The notes under the pieces: model-generated
The model's input: the letters and a program-made list of their open reading frames with translations, nothing else
Database searches by the model: none
What the model was told of the DNA's origin: nothing
Shown: positions 18,589 through 26,520 of the stretch, in pieces
Layout: every line of letters starts with the position of its first letter
How positions within the stretch are numbered: the stretch's first letter is position 1
Translations under genes and position numbers: made by a program
Origin: Paraferrimonas sp. SM1919
GTDB lineage: Bacteria > Pseudomonadota > Gammaproteobacteria > Enterobacterales > Shewanellaceae
Direction: 5' to 3'
Assembly (NCBI RefSeq): GCF_010993985.1
Contig: NZ_WINH01000008.1
Coordinates: 1-64,000 of the forward strand
DNA length: 64,000 nt

Positions 18589-18682
18589 TTCACATTTTGT
18601 AAAACTTATAATTGGCTAAGACGCCTTTTGATTCGGCGACCAACAGCAACGACTTAACTTCGATAACGCCGTGGCCTAATGA

Positions 18683-19804
18683 TTATGTATGGGTATATAC
18701 AAACCCACCATATAGGTACTTAGTCGCCTCAGCACCGACCACTAAAACTCTACTTCCAGTTGCTAGCTTACCACTGCGGATCAACTTATTTAGGCTAACC
18801 CATATGGCAGCACTACCTAAGTTTCCGAGTTCTTTGGCATGATTTATCACTTTTTTTTTGTCAATGCCTAATTGTTTAGCAAAAATTTCATCAATATGGC
18901 CGTTGGCTTGATGAGGCAGAATAAAATCAAAGTCATCAATGCTAAATTGATTGTGCAAAACTTGCTCTAAAGAGTGCTTTATCAGCATTTCACCGTTCTG
19001 ACGGACGCCCTTAACATCATGGTGAAATTTGGGTATTTCCTTGTTTTTAACTTTGGCAGAGCCACCATCTAGGTAAAATCCCGGTTGTTTACCGATACCA
19101 ATATGGCCAAAGTAGCCGTGAGATATCTCACCGATGGCTTGCGGATGACCACTATTGGCAAGTATTACAGCGCCTGCACCATCACCCATTTGCATGTAGT
19201 TAAGCAATTGAGACAGGTCAATAAACTCATCATCAAAGTCAAAATACACGGAACCAGTTTCCATACCGCAAATAACAACAGGGGCTTGTTCTGCACTCTC
19301 AAAGTTAATACTGGATGTTGTTTTTGATGCACTTCTACCATGGCTCGATGTATTAGTAGGCAGCATGCCTGCTGCAATCTGCAGGGCATTAGCAAAACCG
19401 GTGCAGGCTTGCCTTAATTCTAAATAGGGGCCTGTGAATTGTAATTCATCCGCCAACCAAGAAGCATTGGGGGGCACTTGGGTGTGGGGGGTGCAGGTAT
19501 GGGTAAGTAAGTACTGACAGTGGTTTATGTTGAGTTTAGCTGAAGCTAAAGCTTGGTTGATGGCTCGTTGACCTAGTTCAATGGCGGTCGGGGAAGGCGT
19601 ACCTAAGTTTTGGTTGAAATTCCTGCTTAAGTGGCGCTTTTGTACACCAATTAAATGACCCAACTTAGCCGCGAGCAACCTTTTTCTGGGCCCGCTTTTC
19701 GATAGCAATATTGCTAATAATTGTTGATTGCTGTATGTCGTCTGCGGTAGGGCTGCGCCACAGCCTAACAGGCTAAAAGTCTGTTTTATATATCGAGTTT
19801 GCAT
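18683..19804 (-). CDS. KAS III-like beta-ketoacyl-ACP synthase
   Basis: This 373-residue thiolase-fold condensing enzyme has the full KAS III triad: Cys134 (RQACTGFANAL), His298 (LPHQANGHIDE) and Asn328 (ELGNLGSAA). It should therefore condense or transfer acyl groups. It is longer than housekeeping FabH (about 320 residues), with an insertion around 150-175. It is not in a fatty-acid cluster, so a special role is likelier than primary synthesis. Its start overlaps the ferritin-like gene by 19 bp, indicating translational coupling. Confidence 0.88.
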   Translation of the reverse strand: MQTRYIKQTFSLLGCGAALPQTTYSNQQLLAILLSKSGPRKRLLAAKLGHLIGVQKRHLSRNFNQNLGTPSPTAIELGQRAINQALASAKLNINHCQYLLTHTCTPHTQVPPNASWLADELQFTGPYLELRQACTGFANALQIAAGMLPTNTSSHGRSASKTTSSINFESAEQAPVVICGMETGSVYFDFDDEFIDLSQLLNYMQMGDGAGAVILANSGHPQAIGEISHGYFGHIGIGKQPGFYLDGGSAKVKNKEIPKFHHDVKGVRQNGEMLIKHSLEQVLHNQFSIDDFDFILPHQANGHIDEIFAKQLGIDKKKVINHAKELGNLGSAAIWVSLNKLIRSGKLATGSRVLVVGAEATKYLYGGFVYTHT

Positions 19805-20496
19805 TTGTTGATGAATTTACCTTCTAAGTTGTCTAGGCAAATAGCTAACTGGGAGAATTGCGGTTCAAATTGGCGTAACAGTGTCATTAGTTTTGAGACC
19901 GTCAATAATTTATCACTTTCGAACTGTTTAAAGTTTGCTCCTAGTGTCATGGCATAATGCTTGGCGATATAAACATGTTTGGCTTCGTCTTTGGCGATTT
20001 TTTTACATAAATCGACCAGTGGATGATTAGCGCCTAAGTTGCAATTGGATAGGCTGAGCAGAATTTGCGTTACGCAGGTATCTAGGGTGGCAATTCGGAT
20101 AAAGTGTTCGGCGGTGGTATTTGTTTTGGCCAGAGTAATATAAAAGCGCTTAGCTGCGCTTCTGGCTTTATTGGTGATCTCATGTTTGCCTACATGTGAC
20201 AATACTAACGCTAGTGCTTGTTCGTGCAACAGTTCTTCGGTTACCGTTAGATTTAAGTCTGACAACAACTGTTGGTTGGCGGCGCTGTCGGTAATTTGGC
20301 TTTGCTTATCAAAGATCATCTGCGCAGACTCTTCTCCGCAAAGTAATAATGGCAGTAGCGCAGCCAATGCAGTTTGCTGTTGGGCGTTAAATAATATGGG
20401 CTGCTGTTGATAATGGGCTAACCATTGGGGCACCAGCGAATGTTGCTGTTGGGGATCCCGTATGGCGAGCTGTTTATTGGGAAAACACTGGCTCAT
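19786..20496 (-). CDS. Ferritin-like di-iron protein
   Basis: This 236-residue all-helical protein has two ExxH motifs, Glu88-Leu-Leu-His91 and Glu171-Ala-Lys-His174, plus Glu55/Glu56 as a further candidate ligand. This is the usual pattern for a carboxylate-bridged di-iron centre. It could be an AurF-like oxygenase or another ferritin-fold oxidase; I cannot name the reaction. It sits between the YHS lipoprotein gene (1-bp overlap) and the KAS III gene (19-bp overlap), so the three products probably work together. Confidence 0.72.
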   Translation of the reverse strand: MSQCFPNKQLAIRDPQQQHSLVPQWLAHYQQQPILFNAQQQTALAALLPLLLCGEESAQMIFDKQSQITDSAANQQLLSDLNLTVTEELLHEQALALVLSHVGKHEITNKARSAAKRFYITLAKTNTTAEHFIRIATLDTCVTQILLSLSNCNLGANHPLVDLCKKIAKDEAKHVYIAKHYAMTLGANFKQFESDKLLTVSKLMTLLRQFEPQFSQLAICLDNLEGKFINKCKLDI

Positions 20497-20954
20497 TAGT
20501 TTTGCGGCAGCTCGTTATTAGTTACTTTTTGCTGCCAGTACTTGTCTGCAGATATGATGAAATCTTGTTTGTCTTTTAACCACCACCAGCGTACAGATTT
20601 TGAATAATTGAGGTAAAGTTTATCTTCATGAATACTCCAAGCTTGTGGGTCGATATCCACCACCCGGTTTGCACTCATAGCGTAGGCGCAATAGCCTCCA
20701 TATTGGGGAATGTATTTCTCGGGGGTATTTTTAAAGGCATCTAAGTGTTGTTGGTTTTTGAAGTGCCAAACACTGCCCTGGTAGTTATAGCTAAACTGCG
20801 CCGAGCCTTTAGCGGCTGAGCCTTCGGTAAAGTAGTTGACTACATCATAGCCTTCTATGACAAGATCTTGTTTATTGGTATTTAGGTTATACTGGCCAAG
20901 GCTAGTGCAACTGGCGATCAGCAATAGCATTATTACGGCAAAAAGCTTGTTCAT
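20496..20954 (-). CDS. YHS-domain lipoprotein
   Basis: This 152-residue lipoprotein has lipobox IASC with the lipidated Cys at residue 16, and a YHS-type domain (about 30-135) including the segments IEGYDVVNYF and YGGYCAYAMS. YHS domains often go with metal handling or redox enzymes. It is the first gene of a three-gene minus-strand unit with the ferritin-like and KAS III-like genes. A metal-delivery or sensing role is a guess from this association. Confidence 0.8.
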   Translation of the reverse strand: MNKLFAVIMLLLIASCTSLGQYNLNTNKQDLVIEGYDVVNYFTEGSAAKGSAQFSYNYQGSVWHFKNQQHLDAFKNTPEKYIPQYGGYCAYAMSANRVVDIDPQAWSIHEDKLYLNYSKSVRWWWLKDKQDFIISADKYWQQKVTNNELPQN

Positions 20955-21066
20955 TTTGCTATCCTTAATTTTTATGCAATACCTTGAAACTAGCAGTGTT
21001 TAGCATTGATATCAATTTACTCTGTTGTGGGTAGGGCTACTTTCATAAACGTAAATCGAGAACCTT

Positions 21067-21558
21067 ATGATCACTTTAAGCACCAATTTAGGCGATATTG
21101 TTATTGAACTAGATATGGAAAACACCCCTGTTACCGCGAAAAACTTTTTACGCTACTGTAATGAAGGTTTTTATGAGGGCACGATTTTCCATCGCACCAT
21201 TAAGGGCTTTATGGTGCAAGGTGGTGGGTTGGATGTGCTTTTAAAAGAAAAGCCAGAGCACGATCCTATTGCCAATGAGGCCAACCGTGGTGGCAGCAAC
21301 CAAATAGGCACCATTGCCATGGCCAGAACCGACGCGCCGCATTCTGCTAGCTCTCAGTTCTTTATTAATACCGCGGATAATAAATTTTTAGATCACACCG
21401 CCACTACTAATGCCGGTTGGGGCTACTGTGTGTTTGGCAAAGTGGTTGCAGGCATGGACGTCGTCACCGAAATTGAAAAGTCCCCTACGGGTTCTCGCGA
21501 GGGGCATGACGATGTGCCTGTGGTACCTGTTGTGATTGAAAAAGTGACTGTCGCTTAA
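21067..21558 (+). CDS. ppiB: Peptidyl-prolyl cis-trans isomerase B (cyclophilin)
   Basis: This 163-residue cytoplasmic cyclophilin has no signal peptide and normal length. Active-site motifs are clear: FHRTIKGFMVQGG (catalytic Arg), SSQFFIN and FGKVVAGMDVV. It is transcribed divergently from the YHS operon. Its stop codon overlaps the stop of the convergent sterol-desaturase-family gene by 3 bp. Confidence 0.96.
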   Translation: MITLSTNLGDIVIELDMENTPVTAKNFLRYCNEGFYEGTIFHRTIKGFMVQGGGLDVLLKEKPEHDPIANEANRGGSNQIGTIAMARTDAPHSASSQFFINTADNKFLDHTATTNAGWGYCVFGKVVAGMDVVTEIEKSPTGSREGHDDVPVVPVVIEKVTVA

Positions 21559-22400
21559 TCGCGCTTTTTAGGGCGGCCAAATAGCACAGCGAGCTTGTTG
21601 TTGCTATTTGCCGCTTCCTTAAGCATTTGCTGCCATTCATAAATGGTCACTTTTACTGGATTAAAGCTGTTAATAGGTTTAGGGATACCGTAGCGTACGG
21701 TTTCCTTTTCCGGTTCAAAACTGCCAAATAACTTATCCCAGATTATTAATACTCCGGCATAATTTTTATCTATGTACTGAGGGTTGACCCCGTGATGCAC
21801 CCTATGGTGCGATGGCGTATTAAAGATTAGTTCTAGTGGCCCTAATGTTTTGATGATTTGAGTATGCACAAAAAACTGTAACGCTAGGTTAATCAGCACG
21901 ACTAAAATCACCCACTGGGGTGGAAAACCAAGAATGGTTAGCGGCAACCAAAACAACCACATACCAGCAATCGGGTACATAAAACTTTGCCTTAGGGCCG
22001 TGGAAAAGTTCATATTCTCTGAGCTGTGGTGAGCCACATGGGCGGCCCACATCCAGCGAATGTTATGACTGGCACGGTGGAACCAGTAATACAAAAAGTC
22101 TTGCAGGAGCATGAGTACTAAAAAGCTGCCAATAGTCATTTCAATATCAAATAAGCGCCAATCAAATAGCCATTGATATACGCTAATAATAAGTAAGCCA
22201 AATAGCACATCACTTACCTGATGCATCAAGCCTAAGGTGGCATTGCAAATCACTTCCACTAAGCGATACTTGCCATTAGCGGGGAGCTTGCCACGTCGTT
22301 CAAAAAACAGATACTCAAATAGCATAAATAACCCAAATAGCGGCGCCATTATCGTTAATAATAAATCTGGCTGTTGTAATAATAGTTCTAATAATTCCAT
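21555..22400 (-). CDS. Sterol desaturase / fatty acid hydroxylase family protein
   Basis: This 281-residue membrane di-iron enzyme has several hydrophobic helices and the eight-histidine signature in three clusters: HRASHN near 106, HVAHHSSE near 119 and HHRVHHG near 196. Family members hydroxylate or desaturate lipids, using O2. The substrate is not evident. The stop codons of this gene and ppiB interlock, leaving no room for a terminator between them. A REPIN-like element lies just upstream of its start. Confidence 0.9.
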   Translation of the reverse strand: MELLELLLQQPDLLLTIMAPLFGLFMLFEYLFFERRGKLPANGKYRLVEVICNATLGLMHQVSDVLFGLLIISVYQWLFDWRLFDIEMTIGSFLVLMLLQDFLYYWFHRASHNIRWMWAAHVAHHSSENMNFSTALRQSFMYPIAGMWLFWLPLTILGFPPQWVILVVLINLALQFFVHTQIIKTLGPLELIFNTPSHHRVHHGVNPQYIDKNYAGVLIIWDKLFGSFEPEKETVRYGIPKPINSFNPVKVTIYEWQQMLKEAANSNNKLAVLFGRPKKRD

Positions 22401-22417
22401 TTATTTTTCCTTACAGA

Positions 22418-22575
22418 TAGCACGGCCGCTGGCCTACTGCACGCTGCGCTACTGGACATCACTACGTGACTACAGCACAGCCTTCGGCTTACAGCTAAAG
22501 AAGCAGTAGGAAACGAAGTTTACGGCCAGTAGCCACTTTGTGGCGTCCTGTCAGCAGTAGGCTTTAGCCGTGCTA
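22418..22575. repeat. REPIN-like palindromic element, copy A
   Basis: This 158-bp element has matching inverted ends: TAGCACGGC...CCTACTGC on the left and the complement GCAGTAGG...GCCGTGCTA on the right. It contains two related palindromic units in opposite orientation, with hairpins GTGAC/GTCAC type (22459-22471 region) and GCCAC-TTT-GTGGC. Block 22434-22495 matches the reverse complement of 37581-37642 at 58 of 62 positions, and its right end (22 bp) is identical to the end of copy B. It lies between two co-directional genes and codes for nothing. Confidence 0.85.
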
Positions 22576-22591
22576 AAAAAGATTTCGTCGT

Positions 22592-23569
22592 TTACCACTT
22601 CGCATAATGATCTTCGGTTAATCCAAGGGCTTGCTCAATTTGGTAGCTATTGCCGTCGTTATCGGTCACTGTGCCGCTAAAATGCCCCATAAACTGTCTA
22701 AAATTACTTTTTAAAACAATTAGGTTTAATTTATCTTTACGATGATTACTGGGGGTAAAGGTTAAATCTATCTGCTTATTTGCTGTGGTGATACGCCAAC
22801 ACTTAGTCGTATCATGTCTATCAAACTCGAACTGCACCCCTGCTAATAAATGTTTATTACCGTTTATCCAAAGGGCATTCTCGGTATAGCCGGTCTCATT
22901 TACTCCGGCAGCCAAGTTAAAGCCAATGGCTGCTTGTTTGGTTTTTATATTTAAACTGGCCCAGCGCCAACTGGTTTCCCTTCGCATAAAGCCGCTAGAA
23001 AAGTCGGTGCTGGCTAGGGCATGTTCAAGGGACTGTGGCTGCCCATTAATACTGAGCTGTCCTACTGGTTTTAATAAATGCTGCTTTTGGGTGTAAGTCC
23101 AACCGTTATAACCGGTTGGGCTGCATAGCACCATAGGAATGTTAGTGTTATCTGCTATTAATTCAATTTGGGCCTGAATGTGCTTTAAGTTCAGTTTAAT
23201 GGTCCATTTGCCATGACTAATATCGATTTGAATACCAGCAATAGCGTTAGTGCTGTTGCTTGGGCTGGTTTGGCGCTTGCCAAAGGGCTTAATGAATTCC
23301 TGCTCCAATAACTCGTTAGTTTGACTGTCGTAGAAGTAGCAAAAGCCTTTACTAAGAAAGCCAATATTAGCAATGGCAACACCAAGAATGCCTGAATCTA
23401 ATTTTATGCAAACAAACTGAAACTGTTTGAATGCTATTTGCTTTTTGAGTGATCCACAGGGCTTATCCATAGTATTAAATAGCTGAGCTTCGGATAAATT
23501 TATCTCGCTGACAAAATCATCAAAGTGGCCAAATTTAGGGAGGCCATGGCGCTGGATTAAATGTGGCAT
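22592..23569 (-). CDS. DUF2804-family protein
   Basis: This 325-residue soluble protein has no signal peptide. The pattern (HGLPKFGHFDDF near the start, ETSWRWASLN in the middle, GHFSGTV near the C terminus) fits DUF2804, a family of unknown function that I recognise only by general resemblance. A GntR-type operator candidate lies 51 bp upstream of its start. The REPIN-like copy A follows 16 bp after its stop. Confidence 0.7.
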   Translation of the reverse strand: MPHLIQRHGLPKFGHFDDFVSEINLSEAQLFNTMDKPCGSLKKQIAFKQFQFVCIKLDSGILGVAIANIGFLSKGFCYFYDSQTNELLEQEFIKPFGKRQTSPSNSTNAIAGIQIDISHGKWTIKLNLKHIQAQIELIADNTNIPMVLCSPTGYNGWTYTQKQHLLKPVGQLSINGQPQSLEHALASTDFSSGFMRRETSWRWASLNIKTKQAAIGFNLAAGVNETGYTENALWINGNKHLLAGVQFEFDRHDTTKCWRITTANKQIDLTFTPSNHRKDKLNLIVLKSNFRQFMGHFSGTVTDNDGNSYQIEQALGLTEDHYAKW

Positions 23570-23619
23570 TATCGTTCGACTAAAGAATGTTTTTATATAT
23601 CAAACTTACCCCAATTTAA

Positions 23620-23632
23620 CTGGTAATACCAG
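23620..23632. promoter_or_regulatory. GntR (PdhR/FadR-type) operator candidate upstream of DUF2804 gene
   Basis: CTGGTAATACCAG is an inverted repeat of two 5-bp arms around AAT. It is part of an 18-bp string identical to one upstream of oadGAB (2382-2399). The symmetry is better here than at oadGAB. Confidence 0.5.
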
Positions 23633-23973
23633 ATGCTTTGGTTTATAGACTTTGTTATCCTGGCATATGAAATCGTTTGTAGTTACCGTTTTATATTCCT
23701 AGGGTTACTGTAGTTTTTGCGAATGATATTTTGACAGAAGTTGGCTTGAGTGAGTTTGCATAGGCAAGCGAGACCTCAACCTTTACATTTTGACTGAGCT
23801 GAACTTGATTACCCCTGGGCTTCAAATACTGACTAAAGTAGCAATGTTATCAATTGAGCCGAAATGCTTATGACGGAATATAAACGGTGGTTAGTAAATT
23901 ATGCTTTTATGCATCCAATCAGTCAGAATGGAAACATAATCAATAAAAATTTCGGATTTTAGAAAATCAAACA

Positions 23974-23992
23974 AAATGTAACAAAATGTAAG
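23974..23992 (+). promoter_or_regulatory. CpxR-like tandem direct repeat upstream of csgD-type gene
   Basis: AAATGTAA occurs twice with a 10-bp period. Read as GTAAC-AAAAT-GTAAG it fits the CpxR pattern GTAAA-N5-GTAAA with the last base of each half changed. CpxR is a known repressor of csgD in E. coli. The same architecture recurs upstream of the S8 protease. Confidence 0.4.
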
Positions 23993-24207
23993 TACTCACT
24001 CGTTTTGAGTTATCTGTTATTACTGGTTTGGGTGATTATTGGTTGCAAAAATTTAGAATCTTCATTCTAAAGTATGATCCAATTTGATAAAAGCTAAATT
24101 ATAAATGGAAAGGACCTTTACTTGAACGAATAAAATAAATAAATTTAGTGTATCTTCATGATTAAGAGACATAAATTAATGATATGCCCTAGGGGAGGAA
24201 AGTAGGT

Positions 24208-24852
24208 ATGAAGCTATATATAGTCAGTACTGATGATGATTTTTCTGGGGGATTGAAAGCGCAGCTACAGCTGGCCTTTAGAAATTACAATATAAAAATA
24301 TTTTCTAGTGTAGGGGTGACCTTTAAATGGGAGTTGAGAGAGGGGGACCTTTTGATTTACGACTCTACAGTTTATAAAGACCATCCAGGCGATCTTCTCA
24401 GATCATTGCCCTGCCACAACCTAAAGGTTACAGAAAAGGTGGATTTTTTTGAAGAGTTACGCAGCTTATCAGCAGGTTTTGTTGGGGTGGTAGAAAAGGG
24501 GATTGCACTTGATTTATATCCCAAAGTAATTCGTTGTTTAAACAAAAAAGAATATTGGTTCTCGCGTCAACTGATTTCACATGTACTAAGCCAATTCCAA
24601 AATAACACAGCACCAAATGACGTAACCATGGAAGCACTTTTGCAGCAATTTGAGCTTACCCCAAGGGAGTTGCAGTTAGTTAAGCAGATGTATTTAGGAA
24701 AGAACAACTCTGCTATAGCTAACGATCTTCATATTAGTGTGCATACAGTTAAAAGTCATGTTTCAAACATTTTAGCTAAATTAGAACTGAACTCGAGAAA
24801 TGAACTACAAGCAACTCTGAACTCAAAATTACAGACCTATACTATTAAGTAA
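24208..24852 (+). CDS. LuxR/CsgD-type transcriptional regulator 1
   Basis: This 214-residue regulator has an N-terminal receiver-like domain lacking clear phosphorylation residues and a C-terminal LuxR helix-turn-helix at about 148-205 (LTPRELQLVKQMYLGKNNSA, then VHTVKSHVSNILAKL). It resembles CsgD/VpsT proteins that drive curli and matrix genes. A strong GGGAGGAAAG site precedes the ATG. It converges on the csgA-like gene and shares a bidirectional terminator with it. It is one of three such regulators in this locus. Confidence 0.88.
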   Translation: MKLYIVSTDDDFSGGLKAQLQLAFRNYNIKIFSSVGVTFKWELREGDLLIYDSTVYKDHPGDLLRSLPCHNLKVTEKVDFFEELRSLSAGFVGVVEKGIALDLYPKVIRCLNKKEYWFSRQLISHVLSQFQNNTAPNDVTMEALLQQFELTPRELQLVKQMYLGKNNSAIANDLHISVHTVKSHVSNILAKLELNSRNELQATLNSKLQTYTIK

Positions 24853-24884
24853 TCTAAAAGCTACTATAGAGTAGCTTTTAGATT
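24851..24884. terminator. Bidirectional hairpin terminator between regulator 1 and csgA-like gene
   Basis: A 15-bp perfect stem (AATCTAAAAGCTACT, 24851-24865, with 24870-24884) has loop ATAG. It begins inside the regulator stop codon, and A/T runs on both sides suit termination from either direction. Confidence 0.75.
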
Positions 24885-24892
24885 ATCTATGA

Positions 24893-25789
24893 TTAATTTT
24901 GCACAATAGTTGTGTTATTAAATACACCGCTAACTGTGACATTAGCCACGGCATTAAGGCCAGCTTGATTCACACTTATAATGTTATCAGCTCCTGACAT
25001 ATTAATTGCTGCAGTATTTAAATATCCAGATTGTTCAAGGCTGACTAGGTTATGTGTGCCGCCCAGGTCAACGTCAGCACTGTGCATACCATCGCCGGCC
25101 TGTAAGACCACGACTCGTGAATCATCAGAGGTATCGTCCATAAAAATGTCTGCAAGGTTGTCATTAGAGTCTTGTTGAACGTAGGCATTAAGATTCCAGA
25201 CCCAGTACTGTGTATCCGTATTGTATTGATCGCCACCGTTACCAGCGGTGGTAACATTAATAGTGTTGCCAGAAACCATGCCAGTTTGTCGAGTTGCAAC
25301 TTCATTACCAGTACTGCTTGCTAGAGCTGTATGGGTTGCTGAGTTGTTCATACCTTGCTGTTTTAATGAGTTCCAATCGCCGGTACCTTCTTGGATGATT
25401 TGAGCATAGTTATCGCCATGACCGGGGTTAGAAGTTTGCTCAATGTTGGCAGAGTTAATGTTGGTTTGGGTAACATTAGCGACATGGCCTGAACCAGTTA
25501 CTTGGCGAATATATATATTGCCGCCATTAGTTTGATCGACAGTTGCTAAAGAGTTAGTTAAGTTGCCATGCTGCAATATCGTTGTCTTTCCGTAACCTGA
25601 TTGAGTGACGACAGCTTCAGTTAATGTGGTTTGACTTTCTTGAGTAACGGTTGCAGTAGCAGAACCTGCAGCTTGGGTGATGGTTATATCGTTATCAGTC
25701 CCTGATTGATTTACATTAGTCGTATTAGCAATAACAGAACTTGATATGGTTAAAGCGATAACCGATAGGCTAGTGGTAAGGTATTTCAT
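24893..25789 (-). CDS. csgA: Curlin-repeat amyloid subunit, CsgA-like
   Basis: This 298-residue secreted protein has a signal peptide (about 1-21, ending SSSVIA). It is filled with curlin-type repeats in which Gln and Asn recur in short beta strands (VNQSGTDNDITITQ, VTQSGYGKTTILQHGN, VSLEQSGYLNTAAINMSG). It is about twice the size of E. coli CsgA (151 residues). An Asp/Trp-rich stretch (about 190-228) breaks the pattern. It is probably the major curli fibre subunit, exported through CsgG. AAGGA precedes the start. It is downstream of the csgB-like and regulator 2 genes on the same strand. Confidence 0.88.
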   Translation of the reverse strand: MKYLTTSLSVIALTISSSVIANTTNVNQSGTDNDITITQAAGSATATVTQESQTTLTEAVVTQSGYGKTTILQHGNLTNSLATVDQTNGGNIYIRQVTGSGHVANVTQTNINSANIEQTSNPGHGDNYAQIIQEGTGDWNSLKQQGMNNSATHTALASSTGNEVATRQTGMVSGNTINVTTAGNGGDQYNTDTQYWVWNLNAYVQQDSNDNLADIFMDDTSDDSRVVVLQAGDGMHSADVDLGGTHNLVSLEQSGYLNTAAINMSGADNIISVNQAGLNAVANVTVSGVFNNTTIVQN

Positions 25790-25923
25790 AAATATTCCTT
25801 ATTTGAATGTATTGTAGGTAATTGCTGCCGCATAATAAGCATTATTAAACTTACCTGCTTAAATGATTTTTTCTATACTTTAAATCATAATTTAATACTT
25901 GAGTTTTACTTTTTAGCTTTAAA

Positions 25924-26520
25924 TCATTCTGTTGTTTTATTTTTTCTATACCACAATGATGCTTGGTTACGGTTTTTTACTTTTATTTTTTTGTAACATT
26001 TGTACAGGTGACTTTTAACGGTTGATTCTGTGATCCCTTTTTTCATTGCTATTTCCTTATTGGTTGACCCAAGGCTTATAAGTTTAAGTGTTTCAATTTC
26101 GCATTGAGTCAAATTTTTCAGGTCGCTGTTTTTGTTTGGTTGTATGACTTTTTCGGCAAGGATAGTTAAAATCGCTGTTTCACTTTCATTTTGTTTTAAA
26201 ATAACTTTTCTTCCTAATGTATTTTCAAGTCCCTTTGTTGAGTCTGCATTGATTATGACAGAAAGACAGTTTGGCTTTAATCGGTTAATCAATTCGTTGG
26301 ATAAATGTATATCCGCTCTTGAAATGGTTTGGGCATCTATAATGATGGCTGAAGCCGTTTCTAAATCATCAAAAGGCAATGTGTATAGACTATTAAAACC
26401 TACCGAGGTTTTGTTTAATAGAGTTTTGATGCTGTTATGTATCAGTTGTAGCAGGATCTTGGATTGACTGAAGACTAATATCGAGCAGGTGTTATTGAAC
26501 ATTGAGACGTTAACATCCAT
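25924..26520 (-). CDS. LuxR/CsgD-type transcriptional regulator 2
   Basis: This 198-residue regulator has a receiver-like N-terminal half and a C-terminal LuxR helix-turn-helix (about 137-192: LTQCEIETLKLISLGSTNKE, then TESTVKSHLYKCYKKI). It overlaps the end of the csgB-like gene by 11 bp and lies 134 bp before the csgA-like gene, an unusual position for a regulator inside a fibre-subunit operon. No obvious ribosome-binding site is seen, so translation may depend on coupling to the upstream gene. Confidence 0.85.
   Translation of the reverse strand: MDVNVSMFNNTCSILVFSQSKILLQLIHNSIKTLLNKTSVGFNSLYTLPFDDLETASAIIIDAQTISRADIHLSNELINRLKPNCLSVIINADSTKGLENTLGRKVILKQNESETAILTILAEKVIQPNKNSDLKNLTQCEIETLKLISLGSTNKEIAMKKGITESTVKSHLYKCYKKIKVKNRNQASLWYRKNKTTE

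Larger units (their letters stand above)
23570..24207. other. Regulatory intergenic region between DUF2804 gene and first curli regulator
   Basis: This AT-rich 638-bp divergent region carries no gene. It holds a perfect CTGGT-AAT-ACCAG site near the DUF2804 start, and tandem direct repeats resembling a CpxR box about 216 bp before the curli regulator. Long leaders like this are usual for csgD-type genes, which integrate many signals. Confidence 0.6.

Noticed and set aside
22237-22509. Open frame containing AYCTLRYWTSLRDY, also seen near 37504-37719
   Set aside because: The shared peptide is only a translation of the REPIN-like element, not a conserved protein.
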